DNA of 61,023 nt from Hyphomicrobiaceae bacterium (GTDB lineage: Bacteria > Pseudomonadota > Alphaproteobacteria > Rhizobiales > Xanthobacteraceae). The stretch is from assembly GCA_021324465.1 (NCBI GenBank), contig JAJPJB010000017.1:1-61023 (forward strand). The letters run 5' to 3'. Each line of letters begins with the position of its first letter. Within the stretch, counting starts at the first letter, position 1. Position numbers and translations under genes: made by a program. Shown piece by piece: positions 7,692 to 16,949 of this stretch. A model generated the notes under the pieces. It ran no database searches and had not been told where the DNA came from. It saw nothing but the letters and a program-made list of their open reading frames with translations.

Positions 7692-9278
7692 AGCCCGCAC
7701 GACGTGCGGGCAATGATTGCGGATGGCGGCGAGCTTGCGCTGGTCGATGTGCGCGAGGAGTTGATCTTCTCGCAAAGCCACCTATTGCTGGCGCGCTCGG
7801 TGCCGCTGAGCCGGTTCGAGCTGAATTTTCCGGCGCTGGTGCCACGCCGCGCTACCCGGATCGTGTTGTGCGACGACGACGATGGGCTCGCCGTGCAGGC
7901 GGCGACAGTCCTGTCCCGCAACGGTTATAGCAACGTGCAAGTCCTTGCAGGCGGTATCGCCGCCTGGGCCGCAGCTGGGTTTGAGCTATTTTCCGGGGTC
8001 AATGTGCCGAGCAAAGCGTTCGGCGAATATATCGAGCACGTCGAAGACACCCCCAATATCACGGCGCCGGAGCTGGAGCGGCTGATCCGTGACGGCGCCG
8101 ACCTGGTCGTGCTCGACAGCCGGCCATTTGACGAATATTCACGCGTCTCGATTCCGACGGCGACCAATGTGCCAGGCGCCGAGCTGGTGTTGCGGGCGCG
8201 CGAAATTGCGCCCTCGCCTGCCACGATAGTCGTGGTCAATTGCGCCGGCCGCACGCGCAGCATCATCGGCGCGCAATCGCTCATCAATGCCGGGCTGCCA
8301 AACAAAGTAATGGCCCTGCGCAACGGCACGATGGGCTGGAGCCTCGCCGGCTTCACTTGCGACAGCGGCAAGAACCGGCGCGCGCCAGCGGCTTCGGCCA
8401 AAACTCTCGAATGGGCGCAGCAGGCGGCATGGCGGGTGGCGCAGGCTTGCGGCGTCAAACGCATCGATCGCGCTGCGGTCGAGCAATGGCGCAAAGATGA
8501 AACCCGCACTCTTTATCTCTTCGATGTGCGCGACCCAGGCGAATACGAGGCGGGTCATGTGCTGGGCACGCGGTCGGCACCGGGCGGTCAGCTGGTGCAG
8601 GCGACGGACCAATATATCGGCACGCTTGGTGCGCGCATCGTGCTGGTCGATGAGGCCGAAGTGCGCGCGGCGATGACCGGCTCATGGCTGCGGCAGATGG
8701 GCTTTGCCGATGTTTTTGTCCTGGCGGAGAACGGCAGCGAAACCGGCTGGCCGCCGGCGCCGATGCTGGAGGTCGATTCTCCTGGCTTGGATGCGGCGAT
8801 CAATGCCGCTGCTCTGAGCGAATTCCTCGCCCGGGACGCCGCGACTGTCATCGACCTTTCGCTGAGCCGCAATTATCTCCACAAGCACATTCCCGGCGCG
8901 TGGTTTGCCATTCGTACGCGGCTTGCGCGCGCCCTCGAAAGAATTCCGCTGCGCGGCACGCTCGTGCTCAGCTCCGAGGACGGCACGCTGGCGCGCTTGG
9001 CCGTCGCCGAAGCCGCAAGCCTGACCGACAAACCGGTGCGCTATCTCTCCGGTGGCAATAGTGCATGGCATGCGGCCGGACAGGCTTTCTCGGCCGAAGC
9101 CAAGATGGCTGACGACGCCGTCGACCAGTGGCGCAAGCCGTATGAGCGGGCGGGCGACGTCAAAGCCGCGATGCAGGATTATCTGGCGTGGGAAGTCGAT
9201 CTCCTGCCGCGCATCGCCCGTGATGGGTCATTGCAATTCGGCCGCTTCAAGCCGCAGCTTCCTCGAGAAGCGCGGTGA
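7632..9278 (+). CDS. Tetra-rhodanese protein (four tandem rhodanese-like domains)
   Basis: Up to 548 residues with four rhodanese folds at about 20-118, 140-245, 275-372 and 385-490. Domain 1 has a Cys at the active-site loop (IVLCDDDDG, C80) and domain 2 a typical one (VVNCAGRTRS, C204). In domains 3 and 4 the position is replaced (IVLVDEAEV; LVLSSEDGT), so those domains are probably structural or regulatory. It may transfer sulfane sulfur for the upstream cupin enzyme, 65 bp away. The start is uncertain: ATG 7632 lies inside a dispersed repeat and has no good ribosome site; GTG 7704 or ATG 7713 would trim the repeat-encoded residues. Its end overlaps the convergent hydrolase gene by 32 bp. 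Confidence 0.85.
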   Translation: MRQNKNSRNVFRFRRIGKRCSPHDVRAMIADGGELALVDVREELIFSQSHLLLARSVPLSRFELNFPALVPRRATRIVLCDDDDGLAVQAATVLSRNGYSNVQVLAGGIAAWAAAGFELFSGVNVPSKAFGEYIEHVEDTPNITAPELERLIRDGADLVVLDSRPFDEYSRVSIPTATNVPGAELVLRAREIAPSPATIVVVNCAGRTRSIIGAQSLINAGLPNKVMALRNGTMGWSLAGFTCDSGKNRRAPAASAKTLEWAQQAAWRVAQACGVKRIDRAAVEQWRKDETRTLYLFDVRDPGEYEAGHVLGTRSAPGGQLVQATDQYIGTLGARIVLVDEAEVRAAMTGSWLRQMGFADVFVLAENGSETGWPPAPMLEVDSPGLDAAINAAALSEFLARDAATVIDLSLSRNYLHKHIPGAWFAIRTRLARALERIPLRGTLVLSSEDGTLARLAVAEAASLTDKPVRYLSGGNSAWHAAGQAFSAEAKMADDAVDQWRKPYERAGDVKAAMQDYLAWEVDLLPRIARDGSLQFGRFKPQLPREAR

Positions 9279-9954
9279 GCCGCTCCGGCGCGTCCACCAT
9301 CACATCGTGGCCGCACGAGATTTCGTGAAAGCGCCAGGACGGATCAGATTTCACGGCTGCCGCTGCACGATCGAATCCCGGATTGGCATAGCTCCTGGCG
9401 CGAATGTACATCTTGCGCGAAATCCTATCGCGCGCGCCTGTGAGCTTTATTTTGTGCGTGAAGGTCCCAATCGGCTGCGGGACGCACAGGCTATCCACCC
9501 ACGCGCGGTCCGCTTCGTTGACGCCGAACAATTCGGCGGGACGGGGCGGCATGCCGAGATCGCCCCGCTGCAATGCAGCGCGAATGCCTTCTTGGACCGC
9601 GGGACTGGTCAGACTTTGCGGCGTCTCCCCGTTCTGCGGAAGAAAGGCATCCAGGAACACGATCGCGCGAATTGCGGCGGCCATTTCTTCGGCCACGCCG
9701 GAAATCACAAAGCCGCCATAGGAATGGCCGCACAGCACCACGTCGGAGAGCCGCTCCCATTTAAGAACATTCACAACGTCGGTGATGTGCGTGCTGATGT
9801 CGATGCCGGGACCCGCCAGATGCGACCGCTCGCCAAGCCCCGTTAGCGTAGGTGTGAACACCCTATGCCCGCCCGCACGGAGCCGGTCGGCGACCCGCCG
9901 CCAGCACCAGCCGCCATGCCAGGCGCCGTGCACCAGCACGAATGTATGGGCCAT
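9247..9954 (-). CDS. Alpha/beta fold hydrolase (hydroxynitrile lyase/methylesterase-like)
   Basis: About 235 residues starting MAHTFVLVHGAWHGGWCW, the oxyanion-hole region of the small HNL/salicylate-esterase-like hydrolases. The nucleophile elbow is CGHSYGGFV, and the C-terminal ISCGHDVMVDAPE supplies the catalytic His. I chose ATG 9954 because GGGGGA lies seven bases upstream; ATG 9960 is too close to that signal. It is 26 bp downstream of obgE on the same strand and could be co-transcribed. Its natural ester or nitrile substrate is unknown. Confidence 0.8.
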   Translation of the reverse strand: MAHTFVLVHGAWHGGWCWRRVADRLRAGGHRVFTPTLTGLGERSHLAGPGIDISTHITDVVNVLKWERLSDVVLCGHSYGGFVISGVAEEMAAAIRAIVFLDAFLPQNGETPQSLTSPAVQEGIRAALQRGDLGMPPRPAELFGVNEADRAWVDSLCVPQPIGTFTHKIKLTGARDRISRKMYIRARSYANPGFDRAAAAVKSDPSWRFHEISCGHDVMVDAPERLTALLEEAAA

Positions 9955-9980
9955 GAACATTTCCCCCGCAGCGCGCGCTC

Positions 9981-11096
<1,116 letters not shown>

Positions 11097-11131
11097 CTAT
11101 GGCCTTCCTGATATAATGTAAATATTCAAAA

Positions 11132-12583
11132 ATGCGGCGGCTGTTTGCGCCGGCTTTCGCGTGGAGAGTGCAGGGCGTGCGGAGCTTATTAAGGCTTGCA
11201 GGACGGGCGGCGATCTGGCGCACGACCCATGATCCGCCGCTGGTGCGGCTTCCGGTTCTTCTTGGCCTCTGCCTCGTGACCGCGGCTACGCGGATCGCGC
11301 TGCAATTCCCCGCCGCCGGCCCTTCTTACGGTTTCAATCTCTACGGCCTCAACGCCGTTGTTGCCTGGATCGCGCTCGAACTCGCGGTCGCGGCCCTGTT
11401 CGTGCGGCCCGACGGGCGCGTAACGGCTTTGTCTGCGATGTTCGTTCTCTCGATCATCGCAGATATTGTGACCTCGGGAATCAGGCTCGGCTTGCCCTTG
11501 CTTGCACCGGACGCGGCGGAGAGGGTGCCATGGACCAGCCCCATCGCCGGCACGGCGATTTTCGCCTTGGCCGTAGGGTGGTGGATCGGCGCCATGGCCT
11601 GCGTGCTCGGTAGTCTCGAGCCGCGGTCGCGGTTTCGTGTTTTGTCCCGCGCGGGCACGATGTGGGTGGCGCTGTTCGCGGCGAACGCGCTCCTCCCGCA
11701 TGCGCCGGTTTTTGTTCCGCCCGATTTCGATGCGCGCAATGCAAATTGGTGGGAGGTTGCCTACGCCTATTATCGAGAAAAGAACGCCGCTAGCGCTTCG
11801 GCGGAAGCAACGCAGCTCGAAAAGGCGCAGCCGAAACTGCTGAACGCCGAGGTCGCTCGTCTGGCGCCGCCGCGCAAGGGCACAACCAATGTCTACGCGC
11901 TCGGTATCGCCGGCTGGGCGGAGCAAGACGTTTTCATCAAAGAGCTCGACGGCGGATTGCAGGCCATCGGCGGCGTGCTGCCGATTAAGGACCGCACCGT
12001 CAGGTTGATCAACAATCCGGCGACCCTCGCCAATGTGCCGCTGGCCACGCCGCAGAATTTCGCGGCAGCCGTGCACGCGATCGGTCAAATCATGGACAAG
12101 GACCAAGACGTACTGGTGCTGTTCATGACCTCGCACGGCGAAAAGAGCGGCTTTGCGCTGCAAGCCCCCGGCAGAATGCTCGAACTCACGCCGTGGGAGG
12201 TTGCATCCGTGCTCAACAATGCCGGCATCAAAAATCGCGTTGTGATCGTATCGGCGTGCTTCTCCGGAATTTTTGTGCCGCCGCTCGCCAACGACAGCAC
12301 CATCGTCATGACGGCCGCTGACGCCACGCATACCTCGTTCGGCTGTGCGCCGGAGCGCGAGTGGACCTATTTCGGCGACGCCTTTTTCCGGCAAAGTCTG
12401 CATCCCGGCGCCGACTTCCCCAGCGCCTTCCAGCATGCGCGCGTTCTGATCGAAGGCTGGGAACTGATGGATCACGATCCGCCGTCCAACCCGCAGGCGC
12501 ATTTCGGCCCGGCCCTGGTCGCCAAACTGGCGCCATTCTTTGCCGCGCCGCGGAGCCCGGGCGGTGCCGATCCAGCGCGTTAG
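11132..12583 (+). CDS. C13 family (legumain-like) peptidase with membrane N-terminus
   Basis: Up to 483 residues. The first ~190 carry several hydrophobic segments (LPVLLGLCLVTAA; VVAWIALELAVAALF; AMFVLSIIADIVTSG; IFALAVGWWIGAMACVLG), followed by a soluble peptidase domain. The catalytic His is in LFMTSHGEKSG and the catalytic Cys in VIVSACFSGIF, the clan CD arrangement of legumain and GPI-transamidase-like enzymes. The peptidase domain ends with TSFGCAPEREWTYFGDAFF, typical of bacterial C13 members. GTG 11177, with GGAGAG upstream, is a possible start. Its target and cellular role are unknown. It is the only plus-strand gene within the obgE-rplU block. Confidence 0.85.
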   Translation: MRRLFAPAFAWRVQGVRSLLRLAGRAAIWRTTHDPPLVRLPVLLGLCLVTAATRIALQFPAAGPSYGFNLYGLNAVVAWIALELAVAALFVRPDGRVTALSAMFVLSIIADIVTSGIRLGLPLLAPDAAERVPWTSPIAGTAIFALAVGWWIGAMACVLGSLEPRSRFRVLSRAGTMWVALFAANALLPHAPVFVPPDFDARNANWWEVAYAYYREKNAASASAEATQLEKAQPKLLNAEVARLAPPRKGTTNVYALGIAGWAEQDVFIKELDGGLQAIGGVLPIKDRTVRLINNPATLANVPLATPQNFAAAVHAIGQIMDKDQDVLVLFMTSHGEKSGFALQAPGRMLELTPWEVASVLNNAGIKNRVVIVSACFSGIFVPPLANDSTIVMTAADATHTSFGCAPEREWTYFGDAFFRQSLHPGADFPSAFQHARVLIEGWELMDHDPPSNPQAHFGPALVAKLAPFFAAPRSPGGADPAR

Positions 12584-12663
12584 AACGGGACGGCGCGGGC
12601 CGCTCATCGAACGGCAAGTCCGCGCCTCATGCGCCGAGAGCAAACCTCCGCAAGCCGGCCTGA

Positions 12664-13290
12664 TCACGCCACCTGCCGGACCCGGCCCCAGGTCTTGAGC
12701 GAAGCCCAGAGTCCGCGGTCGAGGCGGAAGCGATCGAGCGGCGCCGAGGAATTGATGGCGCGGATGCGGTAGAGGCCGACGCCGGTCCACTGGAAGCCGC
12801 ACTTCTCCAGCACGCGGCGCGAGGCCGGATTGCTGACGCGCGCGCCGGCTTGGAGCACCGCGTGGCCGAGACCGCCGAAAGCATGATCGATCACCGCACG
12901 CACCGCCTCGGTGGCATAACCGCGGCTCCAAAAGGGCACGCCGAGCCAGTAGCCGATCTCGGCCGCCGCTTCGCGCGGCTCGACACCGCACATTCCAATC
13001 GGCTCGCCGTCAAGCAGCACGACAAAGGTCGCTTCGCCGGCCCGTTGATTGACCGCACCGATGAACTCTTTGGCGTCGTCGAACCGATACGGATGCGCAA
13101 GCCGGACCGTGTTCTCGGCGATGCGGCGATCATTGGCAAGGCGGGCAATGGCTTTGGCGTCGCCCTGACGCGGCGCGCGCAATACCAGCCGCTCGGTCTC
13201 GAGCACGGGAATGCAACGCGCGGAAGAGTGCGGCGCGAAGACTTCGGTCGCGAACAGTTCGTTCGCAAACGCTTCGTTTGATTGAGTCAT
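12664..13290 (-). CDS. GNAT family N-acetyltransferase (RimJ/RimL-like)
   Basis: About 208 residues with a RimJ/RimL-type GNAT domain. It starts at IPVLETERLVLRAPRQGDA, and IGYWLGVPFWSRGYATEAV forms the acetyl-CoA loop region. The C-terminal NPASRRVLEKCGFQ is a family hallmark. I chose ATG 13290 because AGGAG lies eight bases upstream. The gene sits between rpmA and obgE, a position where Hyphomicrobiales usually carry one or two such acetyltransferases, so it may modify a ribosomal or translation-related protein. That role is inferred from position only. Confidence 0.88.
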   Translation of the reverse strand: MTQSNEAFANELFATEVFAPHSSARCIPVLETERLVLRAPRQGDAKAIARLANDRRIAENTVRLAHPYRFDDAKEFIGAVNQRAGEATFVVLLDGEPIGMCGVEPREAAAEIGYWLGVPFWSRGYATEAVRAVIDHAFGGLGHAVLQAGARVSNPASRRVLEKCGFQWTGVGLYRIRAINSSAPLDRFRLDRGLWASLKTWGRVRQVA

Positions 13291-13411
13291 CGCCTGGGCT
13301 CCTGCAAATAAAACCGAAGGGAGAGCCGGCATCCCGGTCTCCCCCTGTTCGGAGCCCATTTGGACCCGCCGGTTCGACTGGATGCCGGCGGACCTCATAT
13401 GATCCACCGTA

Positions 13412-13684
13412 TTACTGAGCCGCTGCCTCGCTCATCGGAAGCACAGAAACGAAAATGCGGCCTTTGGTCTTGGTACGAAACTCGACTTTGCCATCGATCA
13501 ATGCAAACAACGTGTGGTCCTTGCCGAGGCCTACGTTACGGCCGGCATGCCATTTGGTGCCGCGCTGACGCGCGATAATGTTGCCGGCAAGCACCGTCTC
13601 ACCGCCGAAGATTTTGAGCCCCAGGCGCTGACCGGCTGAATCACGGCCGTTGCGCGAGGATCCGCCCGCTTTTTTGTGTGCCAT
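13412..13684 (-). CDS. rpmA: Large-subunit ribosomal protein L27
   Basis: A 90-residue basic protein starting [20 protein letters not shown], the invariant L27 N-terminus that reaches the peptidyl-transferase centre, followed by [15 protein letters not shown] and [12 protein letters not shown]. There is no N-terminal prosequence of the kind that needs proteolytic trimming in Firmicutes. It is 72 bp downstream of rplU in the same direction, the usual L21-L27 operon. Confidence 0.97.
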   Translation of the reverse strand: MAHKKAGGSSRNGRDSAGQRLGLKIFGGETVLAGNIIARQRGTKWHAGRNVGLGKDHTLFALIDGKVEFRTKTKGRIFVSVLPMSEAAAQ

Positions 13685-13756
13685 CGCTGGCCTCTCTCCG
13701 AAACTCTCTAGCTCTTAGTTATACAGGATTCGTGACAAAACCATCACCCGGTCACA

Positions 13757-14293
13757 TCACTTCTTTTTGCCTTTGGCTGCCGCAGTTTTGCCTTTTGCCG
13801 GCGCCTGAGGTCTGGACTCGGCCCGGCCCGGCGCCTTGGCTTTAGGCTTGGAACTGGCTTTGGCCTCTGTCGCGGCTGCCGATCCGCCTGCAACGCCCGC
13901 CGCCGTTTCCGCTGCAGGCGCGGGAGCTGTCGCCGCAGGGGCGCGCTTCGAACTGGCCCGGGCTTCCTTATTCGGCTTCTGACCGTCGGTCAGAATTTCG
14001 GTAATGCGCAGAAGCGTGAATTCCTGGCGGTGGCCGATCTTGCGACGCGAATTTTTGCGCCGGCGTTTCTTGAACGCGATGATCTTCGGCCCGCGGCCTT
14101 GTTCGAGCACCTCGGCTGCAACCGTGGCGCCGTTAACCGTCGGAGTGCCGAGCTTCACATTGTCGCCGCCGACGAGCAAGACCTCGCCGAATTCAACGAT
14201 CTCGCCGGGTTCGCCCTTGATCTTGTCGACCTTGAGCACATCCTCGGCAGCAACCCGATATTGCTTGCCACCGGTCTTGAAGACTGCGAACAT
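13757..14293 (-). CDS. rplU: Large-subunit ribosomal protein L21 with long Ala/Lys-rich tail
   Basis: Residues 1-103 are a complete L21 domain ([49 protein letters not shown]). They are followed by about 75 residues of low-complexity Ala/Pro/Lys sequence ending [12 protein letters not shown]. Typical L21 is about 103 residues, so the tail is an extension of the kind seen in several alphaproteobacteria. It is probably disordered and may contact rRNA. The gene is first in the rplU-rpmA operon and has a good promoter upstream (14431-14459). Confidence 0.95.
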   Translation of the reverse strand: MFAVFKTGGKQYRVAAEDVLKVDKIKGEPGEIVEFGEVLLVGGDNVKLGTPTVNGATVAAEVLEQGRGPKIIAFKKRRRKNSRRKIGHRQEFTLLRITEILTDGQKPNKEARASSKRAPAATAPAPAAETAAGVAGGSAAATEAKASSKPKAKAPGRAESRPQAPAKGKTAAAKGKKK

Positions 14294-14430
14294 CTTTCTT
14301 CCTCGTGTTCATGCCCGATGCTCGGACTTTAGGTCCGGACCGGCTTTTTCCAGTCGATTCTGCTGATAGTTAGCGGCCTGATCCCGGCCTCGCGCAGGCC
14401 GAAGCGTGCGACCGCGCGCTGCCCGGCGCT
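14294..14430 (-). promoter_or_regulatory. rplU 5' untranslated leader with two small hairpins
   Basis: Between the predicted promoter and the L21 start lies a leader of about 130 bases. Two perfect stems are visible: 14385-14390 with 14396-14401 (6 bp, five-base loop) and 14323-14327 with 14333-14337 (5 bp, five-base loop). Ribosomal protein operons are often autoregulated through such leaders, but I cannot match this one to a described L21 leader class. Confidence 0.35.
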
Positions 14431-14459
14431 CTTATGGCGATCCCATAACGTCCTGTCAA
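14431..14459 (-). promoter_or_regulatory. Sigma-70-type promoter for rplU-rpmA
   Basis: Read on the minus strand there is a perfect -35 box TTGACA (14454-14459), a 17-base spacer and CATAAG (14431-14436) as a partial -10 box. Transcription would begin near 14424, about 130 bases before the L21 start codon. The perfect -35 and spacing in GC-rich DNA make this one of the clearest promoters in the window. Confidence 0.6.
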
Positions 14460-14691
14460 GAAATGTGAAATAAACGCGGCCCGTGGCCGTCAAGCGCGAG
14501 CGCCTTGTAGTCGCGCTGCGGATCGGCCCTGACAATGGCGGCGCTGTCTTTTATCGCAAAGTCGCGGTTCTGCGCGCCTAGTAGGTGCCGGCGCGTGCGG
14601 TGACTCTGATTTGAAAACGGATATTCCGCGCGCGCCCGAAAGCGGTCAAGATAAGGTCGTTTCAACAGCTACAAGCAAAGAGGAAACGGCC
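14460..14691. other. Intergenic stretch without a convincing gene
   Basis: Divergent spacer between the rplU promoter and the Bug-type gene. Short open frames exist on both strands (for example 14456-14665 on the minus strand), but none has a ribosome site, plausible composition or recognisable motif. The last 20 bases hold the AGAGGA ribosome site of the next gene. I see no tRNA or repeat. Confidence 0.4.
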
Positions 14692-15729
14692 ATGACGTCC
14701 AAAACCGCGATGAGCGCGGCCCCGCCGAGCCAGACCTCGACGCATCTGTCGCGCCGGAGCCTGCTTGCCGCAGGCCCGGCTTTGACGCTGGCCGCGGTGA
14801 ATTGCCGCTCTGCCGCCGCGCAGGACGCCGAGGATTATCCAAACCGTCAGGTTTCCTTCATTGTGCCGTTTGCCCCGGGCGGCGGCACCGACACGCTGGC
14901 GCGGCTCCTCTCGGACAAGCTGCAGCAGCGCCTAGGCAAGCCCTTCGTGGTCGAGAACCGGCCGGGCGCCGGCACCGTCATTGCCACGAATTTCATCGCC
15001 AAATCGCCGCCGGACGGCTACACGATCATGATGTCGGTCTCGTCGCTCGCGATCGATGCGACGCTCTACAAATCGCTGCCCTACGATCCGGCGAAGGACC
15101 TTGCGCTGGTTGCGCTGATAGCCACGGTGCCCTTTGTTCTGGTCGTCAATCCATCGCTGCCGGTCTATCAGGTCGCCGATCTCATCAAGCTCGCCAAGGA
15201 GCGACCGCTCAGCTACGGCTCCGGGGGCATCGGCGCGTTTCACCATCTTGCGGCCGCCCTTTTCACCAATATGACCGGCATCAAGATGACGCATGTGCCA
15301 TATCGCGGCACGGCGCCGGCCCTGAATGATCTGATCGGCGGCTATATCCAGGTGCTGTTCTCCGACCTCGGACCGGCTTTGCCGCAGATCAATGCCGGAA
15401 AAGTTCGTGCGCTTGCGGTGACAACCAAATATCGGGTCGCGGCGCTGCCTGACGTGCCGCCGCTCGCCGAAGCTGGTGTGCCGGACTATGACGCCGCCGC
15501 CTGGCAGGGCGTCATTGCTTCTTCACAAGTGCCGCAGCCGGTGCTCGCCAAGCTCAATGCCGAGCTTAACGCAATCATGGCCATGGACGATGTCCGCACC
15601 CGCATCGAGAATTTCGGCATGATCCCGAGAGGAACCGGCTCGGTGCCGGAATTGCGAAGCTTCCTGGAATCCGAAGTCGTGCGATGGGCCAAGGTCGTCG
15701 AAGATGCCGGCATTGCGCACACCGAGTGA
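14692..15729 (+). CDS. Bug/TctC family tripartite tricarboxylate transporter substrate-binding protein
   Basis: A periplasmic binding protein of 345 residues. It carries a Tat-like signal (SRRSLLAAGPALTLAAV) and then the Bug core: YPNRQVSFIVPFAPGGGTDT, GKPFVVENRPGAGTVIA, SPPDGYTIMM, MTHVPYRGTAPALNDLIGG and PLAEAGVPDYD. The start ATG 14692 has AGAGGA seven bases upstream. Bug proteins bind carboxylates or other small acids. No TctA/TctB membrane genes are adjacent, as is common for orphan Bug proteins. It lies 70 bp upstream of a split TPP decarboxylase, which may act on the imported acid. Confidence 0.92.
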   Translation: MTSKTAMSAAPPSQTSTHLSRRSLLAAGPALTLAAVNCRSAAAQDAEDYPNRQVSFIVPFAPGGGTDTLARLLSDKLQQRLGKPFVVENRPGAGTVIATNFIAKSPPDGYTIMMSVSSLAIDATLYKSLPYDPAKDLALVALIATVPFVLVVNPSLPVYQVADLIKLAKERPLSYGSGGIGAFHHLAAALFTNMTGIKMTHVPYRGTAPALNDLIGGYIQVLFSDLGPALPQINAGKVRALAVTTKYRVAALPDVPPLAEAGVPDYDAAAWQGVIASSQVPQPVLAKLNAELNAIMAMDDVRTRIENFGMIPRGTGSVPELRSFLESEVVRWAKVVEDAGIAHTE

Positions 15730-15799
15730 AGCTGCAGCCGGCCTGGTTTTGGCTTTTCGCCACAGCGTGCAATAGTTGGCGGCACGATCGAGGCGCGCT

Positions 15800-16345
15800 G
15801 TGCACAGTCCGACCCCAATCGACGCAGATCGCAGAACCGCATGGCCGGACGCGATTCACGCGCAATTCCGCCGAGTCGGCATTCGCCAGGTCGGCTACGT
15901 GCCGGACGCCGGCCATAGTCGGCTCATTGCGCTTTGTCAGAACGATCCGAACATTATCGACGTCGTTCTGACCACCGAGGAGGAAGGGGTCGGCCTCGTC
16001 GCCGGCGCAGCGCTTGGCGGGCAGCGGGCCGCGCTGCTGATGCAGTCGAGCGGAGTGGGCAATTGCGTCAACATGTTTTCGCTGCTGCGCAACTGTGGTT
16101 TCGGCTGCGTCGTCCTCGTCACCATGCGCGGCGAATTCGGCGAGTTCAATCAATGGCAGGTGCCGATGGGCGCGATCACCGAGGATCTGCTGCGGCTCTG
16201 CGGTTTTCTCACCTATCGGGTGGAGCGCGCCGAGGAGGTCGGCGAGATCGTCGGCGCCGGCTGCGACATGGCATTCGATGGCGATCTGCAGATCGCCGTT
16301 CTATTGTCGCAACGGCTGATCGGCCGCAAGCAATGGACGCGATGA
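15800..16345 (+). CDS. TPP-binding decarboxylase alpha subunit (sulfopyruvate/phosphonopyruvate decarboxylase-like)
   Basis: About 181 residues equal to the Pyr half of a TPP enzyme. It includes the catalytic-Glu region VVLTTEEEGVGLVAGAALGG, ALLMQSSGVGNCVNMFSLL and FGEFNQWQVPMGAI, all close to the ComD subunit of sulfopyruvate decarboxylase. GTG 15800 has GAGG six bases upstream. The PP half is encoded by the next gene, which overlaps it by four bases (ATGA), so the two subunits are made together. No other coenzyme-M-type or sulfonate gene is adjacent, so the true 2-oxoacid substrate is open. Confidence 0.85.
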   Translation: MHSPTPIDADRRTAWPDAIHAQFRRVGIRQVGYVPDAGHSRLIALCQNDPNIIDVVLTTEEEGVGLVAGAALGGQRAALLMQSSGVGNCVNMFSLLRNCGFGCVVLVTMRGEFGEFNQWQVPMGAITEDLLRLCGFLTYRVERAEEVGEIVGAGCDMAFDGDLQIAVLLSQRLIGRKQWTR

Positions 16346-16911
16346 TGCTCGAGCGGCGCGAATTTGTGCGCGAACTGTTACGCGACCGCGGCGATCTTCT
16401 GGTCGTTTCCGGGTTGGGGTCCGCCACTTACGATGTCGCAGCCGCCGGCGACCACCCGCTGAATTTTTATCTCTGGGGCGCGATGGGCGGCACCGCAATG
16501 ATCGGGCTTGGGCTTGCGCTGGCGCGGCCGGATCGGCGCGTCGTGGTAATCACCGGCGATGGTGATTTTCTCATGGGTTTTGGCAGCCTCGCCACGATTG
16601 GTGTCAAACAGCCGGAGAATCTTGCGATCGTCGTGCTCGATAATGCGCATTACGGCGAGACCGGCATGCAAGCGAGTGCCACGCATGCCGGTATCGATCT
16701 GGTCCGCGCGGCTGTGGCCTGTCGCTTCAAACAGGCGCGCGCAGTGTCGCGCATGGATGAGGCGGCGACGGTGCGCATGCTCCTTCATTCCGGCGAAGGG
16801 CCGCTTCTCGTCAGCGCACGGATCAAGCCCGAGGATACCCCGCGCGTCCTGCCGCTGCGCGACGGCCATGCCATCAAGCAGCGTTTCATCGCGGCGCTGA
16901 ACGCCGTCTGA
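16342..16911 (+). CDS. TPP-binding decarboxylase beta subunit (sulfopyruvate decarboxylase-like)
   Basis: About 189 residues equal to the PP half of a TPP enzyme: LWGAMGGTAMIGLGLALARP, then the Mg-TPP motif GDGDFLMGFGSLATIG followed by VVLDNAHYGETGMQ. This is the ComE-type partner of the preceding alpha subunit. ATG 16342 overlaps the alpha stop; ATG 16333 is also in frame. Together the pair would decarboxylate a 2-oxoacid such as sulfopyruvate, phosphonopyruvate or a related compound. Confidence 0.87.
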   Translation: MMLERREFVRELLRDRGDLLVVSGLGSATYDVAAAGDHPLNFYLWGAMGGTAMIGLGLALARPDRRVVVITGDGDFLMGFGSLATIGVKQPENLAIVVLDNAHYGETGMQASATHAGIDLVRAAVACRFKQARAVSRMDEAATVRMLLHSGEGPLLVSARIKPEDTPRVLPLRDGHAIKQRFIAALNAV

Positions 16912-16949
16912 TCGGAAAACCGGGGCAGACAGCGATTTTGCGATCTCTG

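Noticed and set aside
11189-12991. 600-codon minus-strand frame opposite the C13 peptidase
   Set aside because: Antisense shadow: the plus-strand frame has catalytic motifs and membrane helices, the minus frame only low-complexity Arg-rich sequence.
14329-14665. Two overlapping minus-strand small frames upstream of rplU
   Set aside because: They cover the predicted promoter and leader, have no ribosome site and no similarity that I recognise.
15934-16341. N-terminal extension of the TPP beta subunit frame
   Set aside because: It overlaps the alpha subunit almost completely and reads as Arg-rich noise; family alignment begins at about 16342.
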